From Rubeoparvulum massiliense (GTDB lineage Bacteria > Bacillota > Bacilli > Rubeoparvulales > Rubeoparvulaceae): a stretch of 64,000 nt of DNA. The notes below the pieces were generated by a model that searched no databases, was not told the DNA's origin, and saw only the letters and a list, made by a program, of their open reading frames with translations. Positions 19,602 to 27,559 of the stretch are shown piece after piece (positions within the stretch are counted from its first letter, which is position 1; each line of letters opens with the position of its first letter). The stretch lies in contig NZ_CVPE01000006.1 in the NCBI RefSeq assembly GCF_001049895.1, forward strand, positions 112,441 to 176,440. The letters are read 5' to 3'. The translations under genes were made by a program, and so were the position numbers.

Positions 19602-20027
19602 ATGAGAAAATCAGGATATTATGTAACATATAATAATAAAGAATACCGAGCTTCAAGGGTACCTAACACAGAAGAAATAAAAATTTTTTCAATGGATAAA
19701 GATGAAAAAAAGAATTCCTTTAAGCGTGATTGGTTAATCAAAGGCCGTTATTTTAAGCAATTATTAATTACAGATTTGCAAGATGCCTATTATGTTCATA
19801 ATTATGCAGTTTGTAAGGGAGAAAAAATAAAAATTTCAGGACAAAAAGAGGATAGGTATTTGCTGAGCACAAGAAATCCTGAAGCAGCAAAGAAAGTTAA
19901 TTTGGAAAAAATTAGTCCGTCAGAATATGAGGGATGGGTCCGAAAATCAGAAATAGATGAATTAGTTGAAGTGAAAGAGCCTGTCTGGGGTTTTGGAAAA
20001 AAGGATGAACCACCAAACATGGAGTAG
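19602..20027 (+). CDS. Putative immunity protein, cassette 2
   Basis: A 141-residue member of the same unrecognised family as the protein at 17922-18341. It has YNNKEY near the start, a KKNSFK segment and the C-terminal PVWGFGKKDEPPN motif. ATG 19602 follows GAAAGGTG at an acceptable distance, so the gene could be expressed on its own even if its toxin is silent, as expected for orphan immunity genes. Confidence 0.65.
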   Translation: MRKSGYYVTYNNKEYRASRVPNTEEIKIFSMDKDEKKNSFKRDWLIKGRYFKQLLITDLQDAYYVHNYAVCKGEKIKISGQKEDRYLLSTRNPEAAKKVNLEKISPSEYEGWVRKSEIDELVEVKEPVWGFGKKDEPPNME

Positions 20028-20058
20028 CCTTTTGAATGAAATAGGGCGATAAACATAC

Positions 20059-20102
20059 GGGGTCCGTACCTTAATGTTTAAACACATTAAGGTGTAGACC
20101 CC
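20059..20102. repeat. Intercassette hairpin element 1
   Basis: A 44-bp imperfect palindrome (GGGGTCCGTACCTTAATGT ... ACATTAAGGTGTAGACCCC) with a TTAAAC-like loop. It lies in a conserved block of about 130 bp that also includes TGAATGAAATAGG before it and AAGGGAATCTATACCC after it. There is no T-run, so it is not a typical terminator. Relatives are at 21092-21133 and 22102-22145, and more distant GGGGTCAGACCCC-type palindromes are at 41.0 and 60.9 kb. Confidence 0.8.
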
Positions 20103-20130
20103 GAAATTATTATTAAGGGAATCTATACCC

Positions 20131-20616
20131 ATGCCAAACGAAGAGACCCTAATGCAAAAGGTGGTAACGATCGAAGATTTAAATAAATATTTGAGTGGTG
20201 ATCGAAAGCCTGTAATTAGTGGGTTTGTAACTAAAGCCCAAGATACTATCCATTTACGTAGTTATGATGAAATAAGAGAGGGGCTTCGATTAGATTATGC
20301 CTTTGATGGTGGTTATTGTCCGTTTCCTGAAGGAGGAAACACATATGGTATTATCAGATTTAAAACGAATGTTCCAGTAGAGATACCACGTACAAAAGAA
20401 TTTGGGGGTAATGAAGTAATATGGATAAATGAGTATGGCAGACAACCATTTACAGGTAATGGGTTTACTAAATCAGAAAACATAATAATACCAGAATATA
20501 TTATTTCCAAATCAAATAAAAGTATCCCGATTGAAGCGGAATTCTATATGGTAATTGATGGAGAACCAAAATTAGTAGCTATTCTCAAAAATGAACAATT
20601 AATTATTATAAAATAA
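20131..20616 (+). CDS. C-terminal toxin-like domain, cassette 3
   Basis: A 161-residue toxin tip. The first two thirds are almost identical to cassette 1, including the junction MPNEETLMQKV and the EYGRQPFTGNGFT core. The last third (after about residue 118) differs from cassette 1 and resembles the other tips (IIPEYI, then IEAEFY). This mosaic pattern indicates recombination between cassettes. No ribosome site is seen before ATG 20131. Its stop overlaps the upstream open frame of the next gene. Confidence 0.65.
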   Translation: MPNEETLMQKVVTIEDLNKYLSGDRKPVISGFVTKAQDTIHLRSYDEIREGLRLDYAFDGGYCPFPEGGNTYGIIRFKTNVPVEIPRTKEFGGNEVIWINEYGRQPFTGNGFTKSENIIIPEYIISKSNKSIPIEAEFYMVIDGEPKLVAILKNEQLIIIK

Positions 20617-20636
20617 TGATGATTGGAGGTTGTTGG

Positions 20637-21059
20637 ATGAAGAAAAGTGGTCGCTATGTAATCTATAATAATAAAGAGTATTCCGCAACAATGGATCTAG
20701 ACACGAATGAAGTAATAGTATTTACTAATGATAAAAAAGAGAAAAAGAATGGATTCAAAAAAGATTGGTCGACAAAAGGATTATATTATAAAAGAGTTGC
20801 CATTCAAGATATAGATTATGCGTTTTATTTAAGTAATTGTGCGCTCTATCGAGGAGAAAAGGTGGTAATTTTCGGGAGTGAAGATGATTGCTTATGGATA
20901 GCCGCTGATTCAGATGCTGCAAAAAGAGCTGGAATTCCGAGAAGTGACAAATTTTCCTATGAGGTATTAGTAAAGAATACCGAAATTGGAAAATGTTATG
21001 AAGAAAAAAAGCCTATTTGGGGTTTTGAAAAAAAAGATGAACCACCCAACATGGATTAG
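20637..21059 (+). CDS. Putative immunity protein, cassette 3
   Basis: A 140-residue paralogue of the other three immunity-like proteins (YNNKEY near residue 10, KKNGFKK, GIPRSDKFSYE, C-terminal PIWGFEKKDEPPN). The middle GIPRSDKFSYE segment is shared with cassette 1 but not with cassette 2, matching the close relation of the two toxin tips. ATG 20637 is preceded by GGAGG at 7 nt. Confidence 0.65.
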   Translation: MKKSGRYVIYNNKEYSATMDLDTNEVIVFTNDKKEKKNGFKKDWSTKGLYYKRVAIQDIDYAFYLSNCALYRGEKVVIFGSEDDCLWIAADSDAAKRAGIPRSDKFSYEVLVKNTEIGKCYEEKKPIWGFEKKDEPPNMD

Positions 21060-21091
21060 TTTTCTGAATGAAATAGGAAGATAAGCATACG

Positions 21092-21133
21092 AGGTCCGTA
21101 CCTAAATGTATAAACACATTAAGGTACGGACCT
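21092..21133. repeat. Intercassette hairpin element 2
   Basis: A 42-bp palindrome (AGGTCCGTACC ... GGTACGGACCT) in the same conserved block as element 1, between cassettes 3 and 4. The outer GG/CC pairs of the other copies are changed to GA/TG here. Confidence 0.75.
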
Positions 21134-21171
21134 GTAATTGTAATTAAGGGAATCCATACCCATGCAAAAGG

Positions 21172-21625
21172 GGTAACAATTGAAGAATTAAACAAATATT
21201 TGAGTGGTAGTTGGGAGCCTGAAATTCGTGGATATGTTACAAGGGCACAAGACACCGTTCATCTGAAAGATTATGATGAAGTTAGAGAGGCACTTCGAAT
21301 AGATTATACTAAAAATGATGGGACCATGCCGTATCCTGAAGGATGTAATGAGTATGGCATTATTAGATTTAAGTCGAGTATTCCTATAGAAATACCGGGT
21401 ACAAAAGAATTTGGTGGTCATGAAGCAATTTGGATAAATGATTATGGAAGACAGCCCTTTACCGGAAATGGTTTTACCGAATCAGAAAATACTATTATAC
21501 CTGAATATATTTTCCCATATATCAATGATGTAATTCCTTTAGAAGCAGAATTCTATCGTGTGATCGATGGAGAATTAAAACTTGTTGCAGTTCTTCAAGA
21601 TAAAAAAGTGGTGCTAGTACAATGA
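21172..21625 (+). pseudogene. C-terminal toxin-like domain, cassette 4 (junction frameshifted)
   Basis: The toxin tip is open from GTA at about 21172 to 21625 and keeps YVTRAQD, YDEVREALRIDY, GIIRFK, EIPGTKEF, DYGRQPFTGNGFT and IIPEYI. The junction is shortened: MPNEETL is missing and ATGCAAAAGG runs into GGTAACA in another frame, so it cannot be read from the junction ATG. It looks like a silent copy. The immunity gene follows after 19 bp. Confidence 0.6.
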
Positions 21626-21644
21626 TATTTGAAAGGTGATAGTA

Positions 21645-22070
21645 ATGAGAAAACTAGGTTATTACGCAATATATAACAATAAAGAATATAGTGCAACAAT
21701 GGACTTCAAAACTAAAGAGATAATTCTTTACTCAGAAGATAAAAGCGAGAAAAGGAATGGTTTTAAGCGTGTCTGGTCAGTTAGGGGTCTTTATTATAAA
21801 AAGGTAAGTGTTGAGTTTATTCAACATGCATATCATTTGCATAATTACGCTATATATAAAGGGAAAAAAATGAGGATTTTTGGAAAAGAGGGTGATAAAC
21901 TATGGCTAGAAGCACCAAACTCAGAAAGTGCAATAAGAGCTGGAATTCCAAGATATGATAATGCTATCTATGCTGATTTAATTAGTATAAAAGATATTGA
22001 TAAAATAATGGAAGAAAAAAAACCTGTCTGGGGTTTTGAAAAAAAGGATGAACCACCAAACATGGATTAG
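21645..22070 (+). CDS. Putative immunity protein, cassette 4
   Basis: A 141-residue member of the same family (YNNKEY near residue 10, KRNGFKR, C-terminal PVWGFEKKDEPPN). Start ATG 21645 follows GAAAGGTG. As with the others there is no signal peptide or membrane helix, which fits cytosolic neutralisation of a cytosolic-acting toxin. Confidence 0.65.
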   Translation: MRKLGYYAIYNNKEYSATMDFKTKEIILYSEDKSEKRNGFKRVWSVRGLYYKKVSVEFIQHAYHLHNYAIYKGKKMRIFGKEGDKLWLEAPNSESAIRAGIPRYDNAIYADLISIKDIDKIMEEKKPVWGFEKKDEPPNMD

Positions 22071-22101
22071 CTTTCTGAATGAAATAGGAAGATAAGCATA
22101 C

Positions 22102-22145
22102 GGGGTCCGTACCTTAATGTTTAAACACATTAAGGTGCAGACCCC
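22102..22145. repeat. Intercassette hairpin element 3
   Basis: A 44-bp palindrome almost identical to the copy at 20059-20102 (GGGGTCCGTACC ... GGTGCAGACCCC), following cassette 4 in the same conserved block. Confidence 0.8.
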
Positions 22146-22173
22146 GAAATTATAATTAAGGGAATCCATATCC

Positions 22174-22216
22174 ATGCCAAACGAAGAGACCCTAATGCAA
22201 AAGGTGGTAACGATTA
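22174..22216 (+). pseudogene. Cassette 5 remnant: toxin junction only
   Basis: The junction encoding MPNEETLMQKVVTI is present and identical to cassettes 1 and 3. The match stops abruptly after ACGATT, where an IS605-like end region begins. Everything of the toxin beyond about 14 codons, and any fifth immunity gene, is lost. Confidence 0.75.
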
Positions 22217-22228
22217 GAATTCAACACC

Positions 22229-22285
22229 ATTCATTGAACCACTCATGGCTAAAGCCAGGAGTGTTCTTGGCTATTTCGTAAATGG
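22229..22285 (-). mobile_element. IS200/IS605-type right-end relic (right border of toxin locus)
   Basis: CTCATGGCTAAAGCCAGGAG (22243-22262) with flanks TTGAACCA and TGTTCTTGGCTATT is the inverted counterpart of 14655-14717. It directly abuts the truncated cassette 5, so an insertion or deletion here cut the array short. Confidence 0.65.
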
Positions 22286-22299
22286 TAGGTAAGGGAAAG

Positions 22300-22337
22300 C
22301 AAAAAATTAATGGGCGACTTTGTGGTCGCCCATTAAT
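22300..22337 (-). terminator. Terminator of the chemoreceptor gene
   Basis: A 13-bp perfect stem (ATTAATGGGCGAC and complement) with a TTTGTG-type loop. On the minus strand it is followed by TTTTTT. It lies about 50 bp after the chemoreceptor stop. Confidence 0.85.
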
Positions 22338-22388
22338 TTCTATTCATTACTCTATAAACGCCAGTCGTATCATTGAAAGTCTCTGCTA

Positions 22389-24092
22389 TTATTTCTCTTC
22401 ATGCACCTTAAAACGTTGAATCAGTGCCTGTAGTTCATGAGCAACTTGATCCAGCTCTTCTACATAGGAACCCATCATTTCCATGGCAGCCTGCTGCTCT
22501 TCCGTTGTAGCAGCTACGTTTTGTGATGCATTGCTGGTCTCCTTCGTAATCCGTGTTAACTCTGTGAAGGTGGCAGACATCTCCTCAGAACCAGCGGACA
22601 TTTCTTCAGCAGCTGCTGAGACCTCTTCAATTTGCAAGGCTACATGGCGAATCGATTGGAGGATTTGGACAAATTTTTCCCCTGTATTCTCCACTAAGAC
22701 GGAGCCTTGTTGGACATCATCGAGATTGTTTTTCATCAAGGAAACAGCGTTGCTCATCTCGGTTTGAACGGTGTTAATCAACTCATCGATCTGCTGGGCA
22801 GAGTGTTCAGACTCGGTGGCCAGTTTCTTCACTTCTGAGGCCACCACAGCAAAGCCCTTACCTTCTTCACCAGCTCGTGCCGCTTCGATCGATGCATTGA
22901 GAGCAAGAAGATTGGTTTGTGAAGCGATGTTGGCAATCACGTGCACAATTTCACCAATTTTCTGGGCATCTGAATTCAAACAATCTATTCTTTCAGAGAG
23001 CTGTTGGGTAGAGCCTTTTACCTTATCCATTTGCTCTACAACCTGCTTCAGATATGCTTCGCCTTCATGAGCCATCTGATTCGTTTCATTGGATTTTTCT
23101 GCGACGATGCTGGAGGATTCTGCGACCTTCTGAATACCTTGAGCCATCTCCTCCATGGCATGGGAGCTCTCATCAAAGCTAGCGATCTGATGATCGCTGG
23201 TAGAAGCGATGGATTCGGTTTGCAGGGCAATCTCTTGAATCGCTTTCTGATTCTCCATCACACTCTGCGCCACTTGGTCTGCAGAGGAGGCCATTGTACC
23301 GGAGATACGATGGGCATTGGCAACAAGCTCATGAAAGTTTTCAGTCATTCCATTGATATCTTGAGATAACTGGGCAATTTCATCACGACCAGTTACGGCG
23401 AGATGGGACATGGTTAAGTCGCCTTCAGCCATCTTGCGAACATGTTGACTCATCTTCACGATGGGCCATGTAATAAAGCGACGAATAAGAAAATAGAGGA
23501 GAATGACAAACAAGAGAATAATCACATTGAGAGCGGTGATCCACATTAAATCCTGCTGGATTTGATCGGAGATTCCTTGTTGTTCTCCTTTAAAGCCTTG
23601 TGTTACATTTTCCTCCAAAGCAAAAAATGCTTCCTTGATTTGCCGCCATACAGGCGTCTCTTCCTTCACAATAAACTGAAAGGCTCCCTCGCGGTCAGTA
23701 TCCTTCATTGCCACTGCTTTTTCTTGAAGCTGTATATCCTGTTGGGTGAGGGAGTGGAGACTTTCAATCTCACTATGTAATCCATACTTTTCAGCATTAG
23801 CCAGCAATTCTTCAAAGAGGTTTAGTGAGTCTGTAGAAGCTGCTTGGAAGTTCTTCAGCGCTTTTTCATCTTGAGGATTTAGAATCAGGTTGCGTACTGC
23901 TTGTCCCCGTTGAAGACCAAGGGCATAGATATCCTTGGTTTGTGAGTAGAACGGTACGTCACTTTCTACGAAGTCCTCATATTGATTGCGGACCTCTGTG
24001 AGACCATACAAGGAGAGTAGAAAAGAACTACCAGTAAATAGAAGAAAGATAAGAATAATAAGTAGCATTTTATGATTTAAACTCTTTCCCAT
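22389..24092 (-). CDS. Methyl-accepting chemotaxis protein
   Basis: A 567-residue transmembrane chemoreceptor. TM1 is at about residues 9-30, an extracytoplasmic helical bundle of about 150 residues with the length and helix pattern of 4HB_MCP sensors follows, then TM2 (about 184-204), a HAMP domain with [10 protein letters not shown], and a long cytoplasmic coiled coil. The hairpin tip that contacts CheA and CheW is intact ([20 protein letters not shown] near 405). Q/E pairs that could be methylated are seen in both helical arms. The ligand is unknown. The neighbouring membrane protein at 24193 is read in the same direction. Confidence 0.92.
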   Translation of the reverse strand: MGKSLNHKMLLIILIFLLFTGSSFLLSLYGLTEVRNQYEDFVESDVPFYSQTKDIYALGLQRGQAVRNLILNPQDEKALKNFQAASTDSLNLFEELLANAEKYGLHSEIESLHSLTQQDIQLQEKAVAMKDTDREGAFQFIVKEETPVWRQIKEAFFALEENVTQGFKGEQQGISDQIQQDLMWITALNVIILLFVILLYFLIRRFITWPIVKMSQHVRKMAEGDLTMSHLAVTGRDEIAQLSQDINGMTENFHELVANAHRISGTMASSADQVAQSVMENQKAIQEIALQTESIASTSDHQIASFDESSHAMEEMAQGIQKVAESSSIVAEKSNETNQMAHEGEAYLKQVVEQMDKVKGSTQQLSERIDCLNSDAQKIGEIVHVIANIASQTNLLALNASIEAARAGEEGKGFAVVASEVKKLATESEHSAQQIDELINTVQTEMSNAVSLMKNNLDDVQQGSVLVENTGEKFVQILQSIRHVALQIEEVSAAAEEMSAGSEEMSATFTELTRITKETSNASQNVAATTEEQQAAMEMMGSYVEELDQVAHELQALIQRFKVHEEK

Positions 24093-24192
24093 GAATAAGC
24101 ACCCCTTAAGTACGTTATCGTTGTATGAAGATGACTGGTATCTTAGCTAGAAATGGGGGAGAGAAATCGCTGTTTATCAATGAAAGAGTTAA

Positions 24193-24795
24193 CTATGAGA
24201 GAAGTAAATGGAATGCAACCAAAGCACCAGCAGCAATCAAGATCGTAACATGAGTACGACGTAATGAAGGAGTGACGCGACGTCCCTTCATGATAAATCC
24301 GATAATGGCTGCGAGAAGAACCAAGGCGATCCCACCGATCCCTAGCCATTCACGGAGTTCCAGTTCTCCTTCATCAAGGAACTGAATAATTCCATGCACT
24401 GCAGCAATGATGAGTGCCAAGATCCCAGTAGGGAGATGCCAGGCTTGGAGCCAGCGCATACCAGCACGAAGCTTATCCATGCCAACTTGCTCACGAATGG
24501 ATGGAATACGGATAATACGTCGAACGGGAAAAAGGAGAGCAGCTACTCCAGCCAGGATAATACTCCCCCAGCCAAGTGCTTCGCCTACTTCCTCAAATGC
24601 CTCGCCAAAAATTCCTTCATCATCGTCGTCATGGTCGTCATCATCGTCATGATCATCATCTGCATGGATAATTGCAAGCTCGTTAGACAGTAAAGGAGTC
24701 CAGCTTACCATGATGACAGAGATGATCAAAAGCAGAAAGAGAACTCTTAAAAACTTGGAATGGGTAGAAATGTTACGATGCTTCATATTGAACAT
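24193..24795 (-). CDS. Predicted di-haem b-type membrane protein with Asp/His-rich loop
   Basis: A 200-residue membrane protein. An N-terminal signal anchor is followed by a very acidic loop (about residues 45-60) of alternating His and Asp runs, then four hydrophobic helices. Two helices each carry histidines spaced exactly H-x13-H (one starting at AWHLPTG, one at RTHVTIL). This is the pattern of two bis-His haems in ferric-reductase-like (FRD/YedZ) and related cytochrome b proteins. No flavin or NAD domain is attached. Start ATG 24795 follows GGAGGAGG by 8 nt. The haem binding and metal-binding role of the loop are inferences. Confidence 0.6.
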   Translation of the reverse strand: MFNMKHRNISTHSKFLRVLFLLLIISVIMVSWTPLLSNELAIIHADDDHDDDDDHDDDDEGIFGEAFEEVGEALGWGSIILAGVAALLFPVRRIIRIPSIREQVGMDKLRAGMRWLQAWHLPTGILALIIAAVHGIIQFLDEGELELREWLGIGGIALVLLAAIIGFIMKGRRVTPSLRRTHVTILIAAGALVAFHLLLS

Positions 24796-24844
24796 GAATA
24801 ATGCCTCCTCCAACAATAATAAGATTCAATCATTCATGATTCAT

Positions 24845-26059
24845 CTAATGGGTATCTGGTTGGAAAGGCGTGTGGTTGACCACTGGTTGAATCATTCGAT
24901 TATATAATGGCTTGGAATATTTAATGAGCCATGGACTAATCATTACAAGTAATAAGACATAGAGTGCTGCGAATGGCTGAAGCATTGGATTTAAGTGTGC
25001 TGTTAACGCTAGGCTGGTTACGATAATGGCAAATTCACCGCGTGCCATAATACTAAAGCCAATGTAGGATGCTTGTCGCCAAGAATAATGCACAGCGCGT
25101 CCTGCAATGATCCCAGCGAGAATATTACCAACTACCGTGAAGAGAACTGCGATGACCGCAGGTAATAATGCTTGGTCAAACGTGCGAAAGTCAATGGTAA
25201 GACCAAAGGAGAAGAAGAAGATGGCTCCAAATAGGTCGCGCATAGGTGTAATCCATTCCTTGATCTTTTGTTTTTCAGAAATCTCTGCCAGGATAAGTCC
25301 AAGCATGAGCGCACCAATTGCTTCTGCCATTCCCACAAGATTAGCAAGGAAGGCTACAGAAAGCAATAATGCGATGACAAAGAGAATGGTGAACTCATCG
25401 GATTTTTCTTTCAACCAATGTTCAATCCAGAGGCGACTCTTCCAACCAATGAAAAGGAAAAGTCCAATGATGAATAACGTTTTACCTAATGTGAACAGAA
25501 CTATACTCAGCTGCGTTGAACCACTTAATAGGATACCAGAGATGATGGTAAGATAGATGGCTACTACCACATCTTCCAGCATCATTACACCGAGAATAAG
25601 GTCTGTCTCAGGACGGACCAGGCGTTGATTATCCACCAATAGTTTGGCCACAATAGCACTACTAGAGAACGTGGTGATTCCAATAATGATTAGGGTTTCA
25701 TTCACCGTTCCGAAAAGAAGCACACCGAGTAAGATTCCTCGTAGCAGATTGAGACCAATATAGATACTTCCGCCTTGCAGGAGTCGCTTACCTGAGCGAA
25801 CGAGGGAACGGAGGGAAAACTCCAATCCGAGATAGAACATCAATAGCAGGATCCCAAAACGACTCATGAGGTCAATGAGCGGGTGGGTTTCCATAATTCG
25901 TAGATCCACAGGTCCTAGCACGACACCATGCGGCCCAAAGACCATTCCTAACAACATAAGGAAAGGGATGATGGAAAAACGGGTTGTATGGGAGAGCCAA
26001 GCACTGAAAGCCAATAGTAATGAGAGAAGAGCAACGATATTTAACCAATCACCACTCAT
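24845..26059 (-). CDS. khtU: K+/H+ antiporter membrane subunit KhtU-like (CPA2 family)
   Basis: A 404-residue CPA2 antiporter with about 12 membrane helices, a family that includes KefB/KefC and B. subtilis KhtU (408 residues). It retains FGILLLMFYLGLEF near residue 50 and the SSSAIVAKLL and EDVVVAIYL segments carrying the conserved acidic residue of the ion path. Its start overlaps the stop of the upstream regulatory gene by 4 nt (ATGA), as in khtTU. In the family it exports K+ in exchange for protons under cytoplasmic alkaline or methylglyoxal stress. Confidence 0.85.
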   Translation of the reverse strand: MSGDWLNIVALLSLLLAFSAWLSHTTRFSIIPFLMLLGMVFGPHGVVLGPVDLRIMETHPLIDLMSRFGILLLMFYLGLEFSLRSLVRSGKRLLQGGSIYIGLNLLRGILLGVLLFGTVNETLIIIGITTFSSSAIVAKLLVDNQRLVRPETDLILGVMMLEDVVVAIYLTIISGILLSGSTQLSIVLFTLGKTLFIIGLFLFIGWKSRLWIEHWLKEKSDEFTILFVIALLLSVAFLANLVGMAEAIGALMLGLILAEISEKQKIKEWITPMRDLFGAIFFFSFGLTIDFRTFDQALLPAVIAVLFTVVGNILAGIIAGRAVHYSWRQASYIGFSIMARGEFAIIVTSLALTAHLNPMLQPFAALYVLLLVMISPWLIKYSKPLYNRMIQPVVNHTPFQPDTH

Positions 26060-26547
26060 TGAATGGCAGCCTTCACTTCTTCACAAAATTGCTCTACAGG
26101 CTCAGGTTCACCAACAACAACGAGGGTGTGTCCGGCTTCTACTACAAAATCAGCACCAGGGTTGACGACGGTTTTATTACCAACAATGGCAGCCACCACA
26201 GAAATCCGTTTTTGTTTGCGTAGCTGTAATGACCCAATACTTTGATTATGTAGAGGCGAGTGTTCAGGAACTTTGACCCATTCCATACTCATGCCCTTAA
26301 TTCGTACTTCAGCCTTATGAAGGGGATCTGGTTGATAATAGATGCCTTCTAAGATATTCCCTACTTGTTTCGCCTCTTCATCGGTGAGGGCGATGGAGGA
26401 GATTACTTCTTCCTCTTCTTCGTCATAATGGTAGACTTCACGCTTTCCATCATTGTAGACGATAATCACCACATTCTCTCCGTGATCTGTGTTGAGTTGA
26501 AACTTTTTACCTAGTCCAGGGAGCTCGGTTTCATGTAATTTACCCAT
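26056..26547 (-). CDS. khtT: K+/H+ antiporter regulatory subunit KhtT-like (RCK_C/TrkA-C domain)
   Basis: A 163-residue cytosolic protein, matching KhtT (165). The N-terminal part (1-70) is the small beta domain (ELPGLGKKFQLNT). The C-terminal part (about 80-160) is an RCK_C domain (GADFVVEAGHTLVVVGE near 130) that binds nucleotides in characterised members. It gates the membrane antiporter encoded immediately downstream. Start ATG 26547 has AAGGAGGA upstream. Confidence 0.85.
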   Translation of the reverse strand: MGKLHETELPGLGKKFQLNTDHGENVVIIVYNDGKREVYHYDEEEEEVISSIALTDEEAKQVGNILEGIYYQPDPLHKAEVRIKGMSMEWVKVPEHSPLHNQSIGSLQLRKQKRISVVAAIVGNKTVVNPGADFVVEAGHTLVVVGEPEPVEQFCEEVKAAIQ

Positions 26548-26681
26548 ATAATCCTCCTTAACAGGTGATTTTTTCTATGAAAAGTATACCATGAAAATAC
26601 TGAAATTGTTCAATGAGCTTTAGAAACTACCAGTCTTTACATGGTACCCAGGAAAGCGTATAATGTAACCTGATTTGACTT

Positions 26682-26700
26682 AATCATAATGATTACGATT
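26682..26700 (+). promoter_or_regulatory. Zur box upstream of znuCB-zur
   Basis: AATCATAATGATTACGATT differs by about one base from the inverted-repeat core of the B. subtilis Zur operator (TCGTAATNATTACGA with flanking AAA/TTT). It lies about 50 bp before the ATPase gene. Confidence 0.8.
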
Positions 26701-26749
26701 TAGGTAGTCAGTCAAGATATACTTAATTTATATAAAGGAGAGAACCTAG

Positions 26750-27559
26750 GTGGAACATGAACTAATTACACAGCGTGTCATTCATTGCGACCACCTCCAT
26801 TTTTCTTATGGCTCAACTCCCGTTTTGGAGGATATCAGCTTTGTGCAAAGAGAAGGGGAAATGATCAGCTTAGTTGGACCGAATGGCTCAGGAAAATCTA
26901 CGTTGATTCGCCTCATTCTCGGTCTTCTAGCGCCGACCAAGGGGACGGTAGAACGATGGCCAGATCGAACGATACGTGAGCGTAAGCAACTGGGGAGAAT
27001 CGGATATGTATCACAGAAGGCTAATAGCTTCAATAGTGGTTTTCCTGCCACGGTTGAAGAGGTGGTTGCCATGGGCTTAACGGGGGAGAAGGGCTTATTC
27101 CATCGCCTTCATAAAGCAGATCGAGAACGAATTGAAGCGGTTTTAGAACAGGTGGGCATGAGTGATTTTCGGAAGCGCCATATCGCTCAATTATCAGGAG
27201 GACAGCAGCAGCGTGTCTTTATTGCCAAGGCCTTGGTTCATCAGCCGAAGCTTTTAATCCTCGATGAGCCTACCGTAGGTGTGGACTATGGATCCGTAGA
27301 AAAGTTTATCCAGATTGTTTATGACCTCCATCAGAAGGAGGCAAAAACTATTTTAATGGTGACACACGACTTTAGTCTGATCCATGATTGGGTGGATCGG
27401 GTGATCACCTTGCAAAAACGGATTATCTTTGATGGTACACCTCGTCAATTTCAACAGGAACAGGAACGGATTCTCGCCAATCTATACGGTGTACAGCCAT
27501 GTATGCAGTGTACTGAGGATCACATCGAGGGTGAGAGGGTGGGACATCCCAATGCTTGA
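26750..27559 (+). CDS. znuC: Zinc ABC transporter ATP-binding protein
   Basis: A 269-residue ABC ATPase: Walker A GPNGSGKST near residue 44, Q-loop SQKANSF, signature LSGGQQQR near 148, Walker B LLILDEP near 166, and the switch His in MVTHDFS. A C-terminal extension has a Cys-x-x-Cys (PCMQC), seen in zinc/manganese family ATPases. Start GTG 26750 follows AAGGAGAG. The stop overlaps the permease gene by 8 nt. The Zur box upstream and the zur gene at the end of the operon argue for zinc rather than manganese. Confidence 0.88.
   Translation: MEHELITQRVIHCDHLHFSYGSTPVLEDISFVQREGEMISLVGPNGSGKSTLIRLILGLLAPTKGTVERWPDRTIRERKQLGRIGYVSQKANSFNSGFPATVEEVVAMGLTGEKGLFHRLHKADRERIEAVLEQVGMSDFRKRHIAQLSGGQQQRVFIAKALVHQPKLLILDEPTVGVDYGSVEKFIQIVYDLHQKEAKTILMVTHDFSLIHDWVDRVITLQKRIIFDGTPRQFQQEQERILANLYGVQPCMQCTEDHIEGERVGHPNA

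Noticed and set aside
20059..22145. Simple transcription terminators between toxin cassettes
   Set aside because: The hairpins lack a T-run on either strand and are embedded in a longer conserved block, so a repeat element is the better call.
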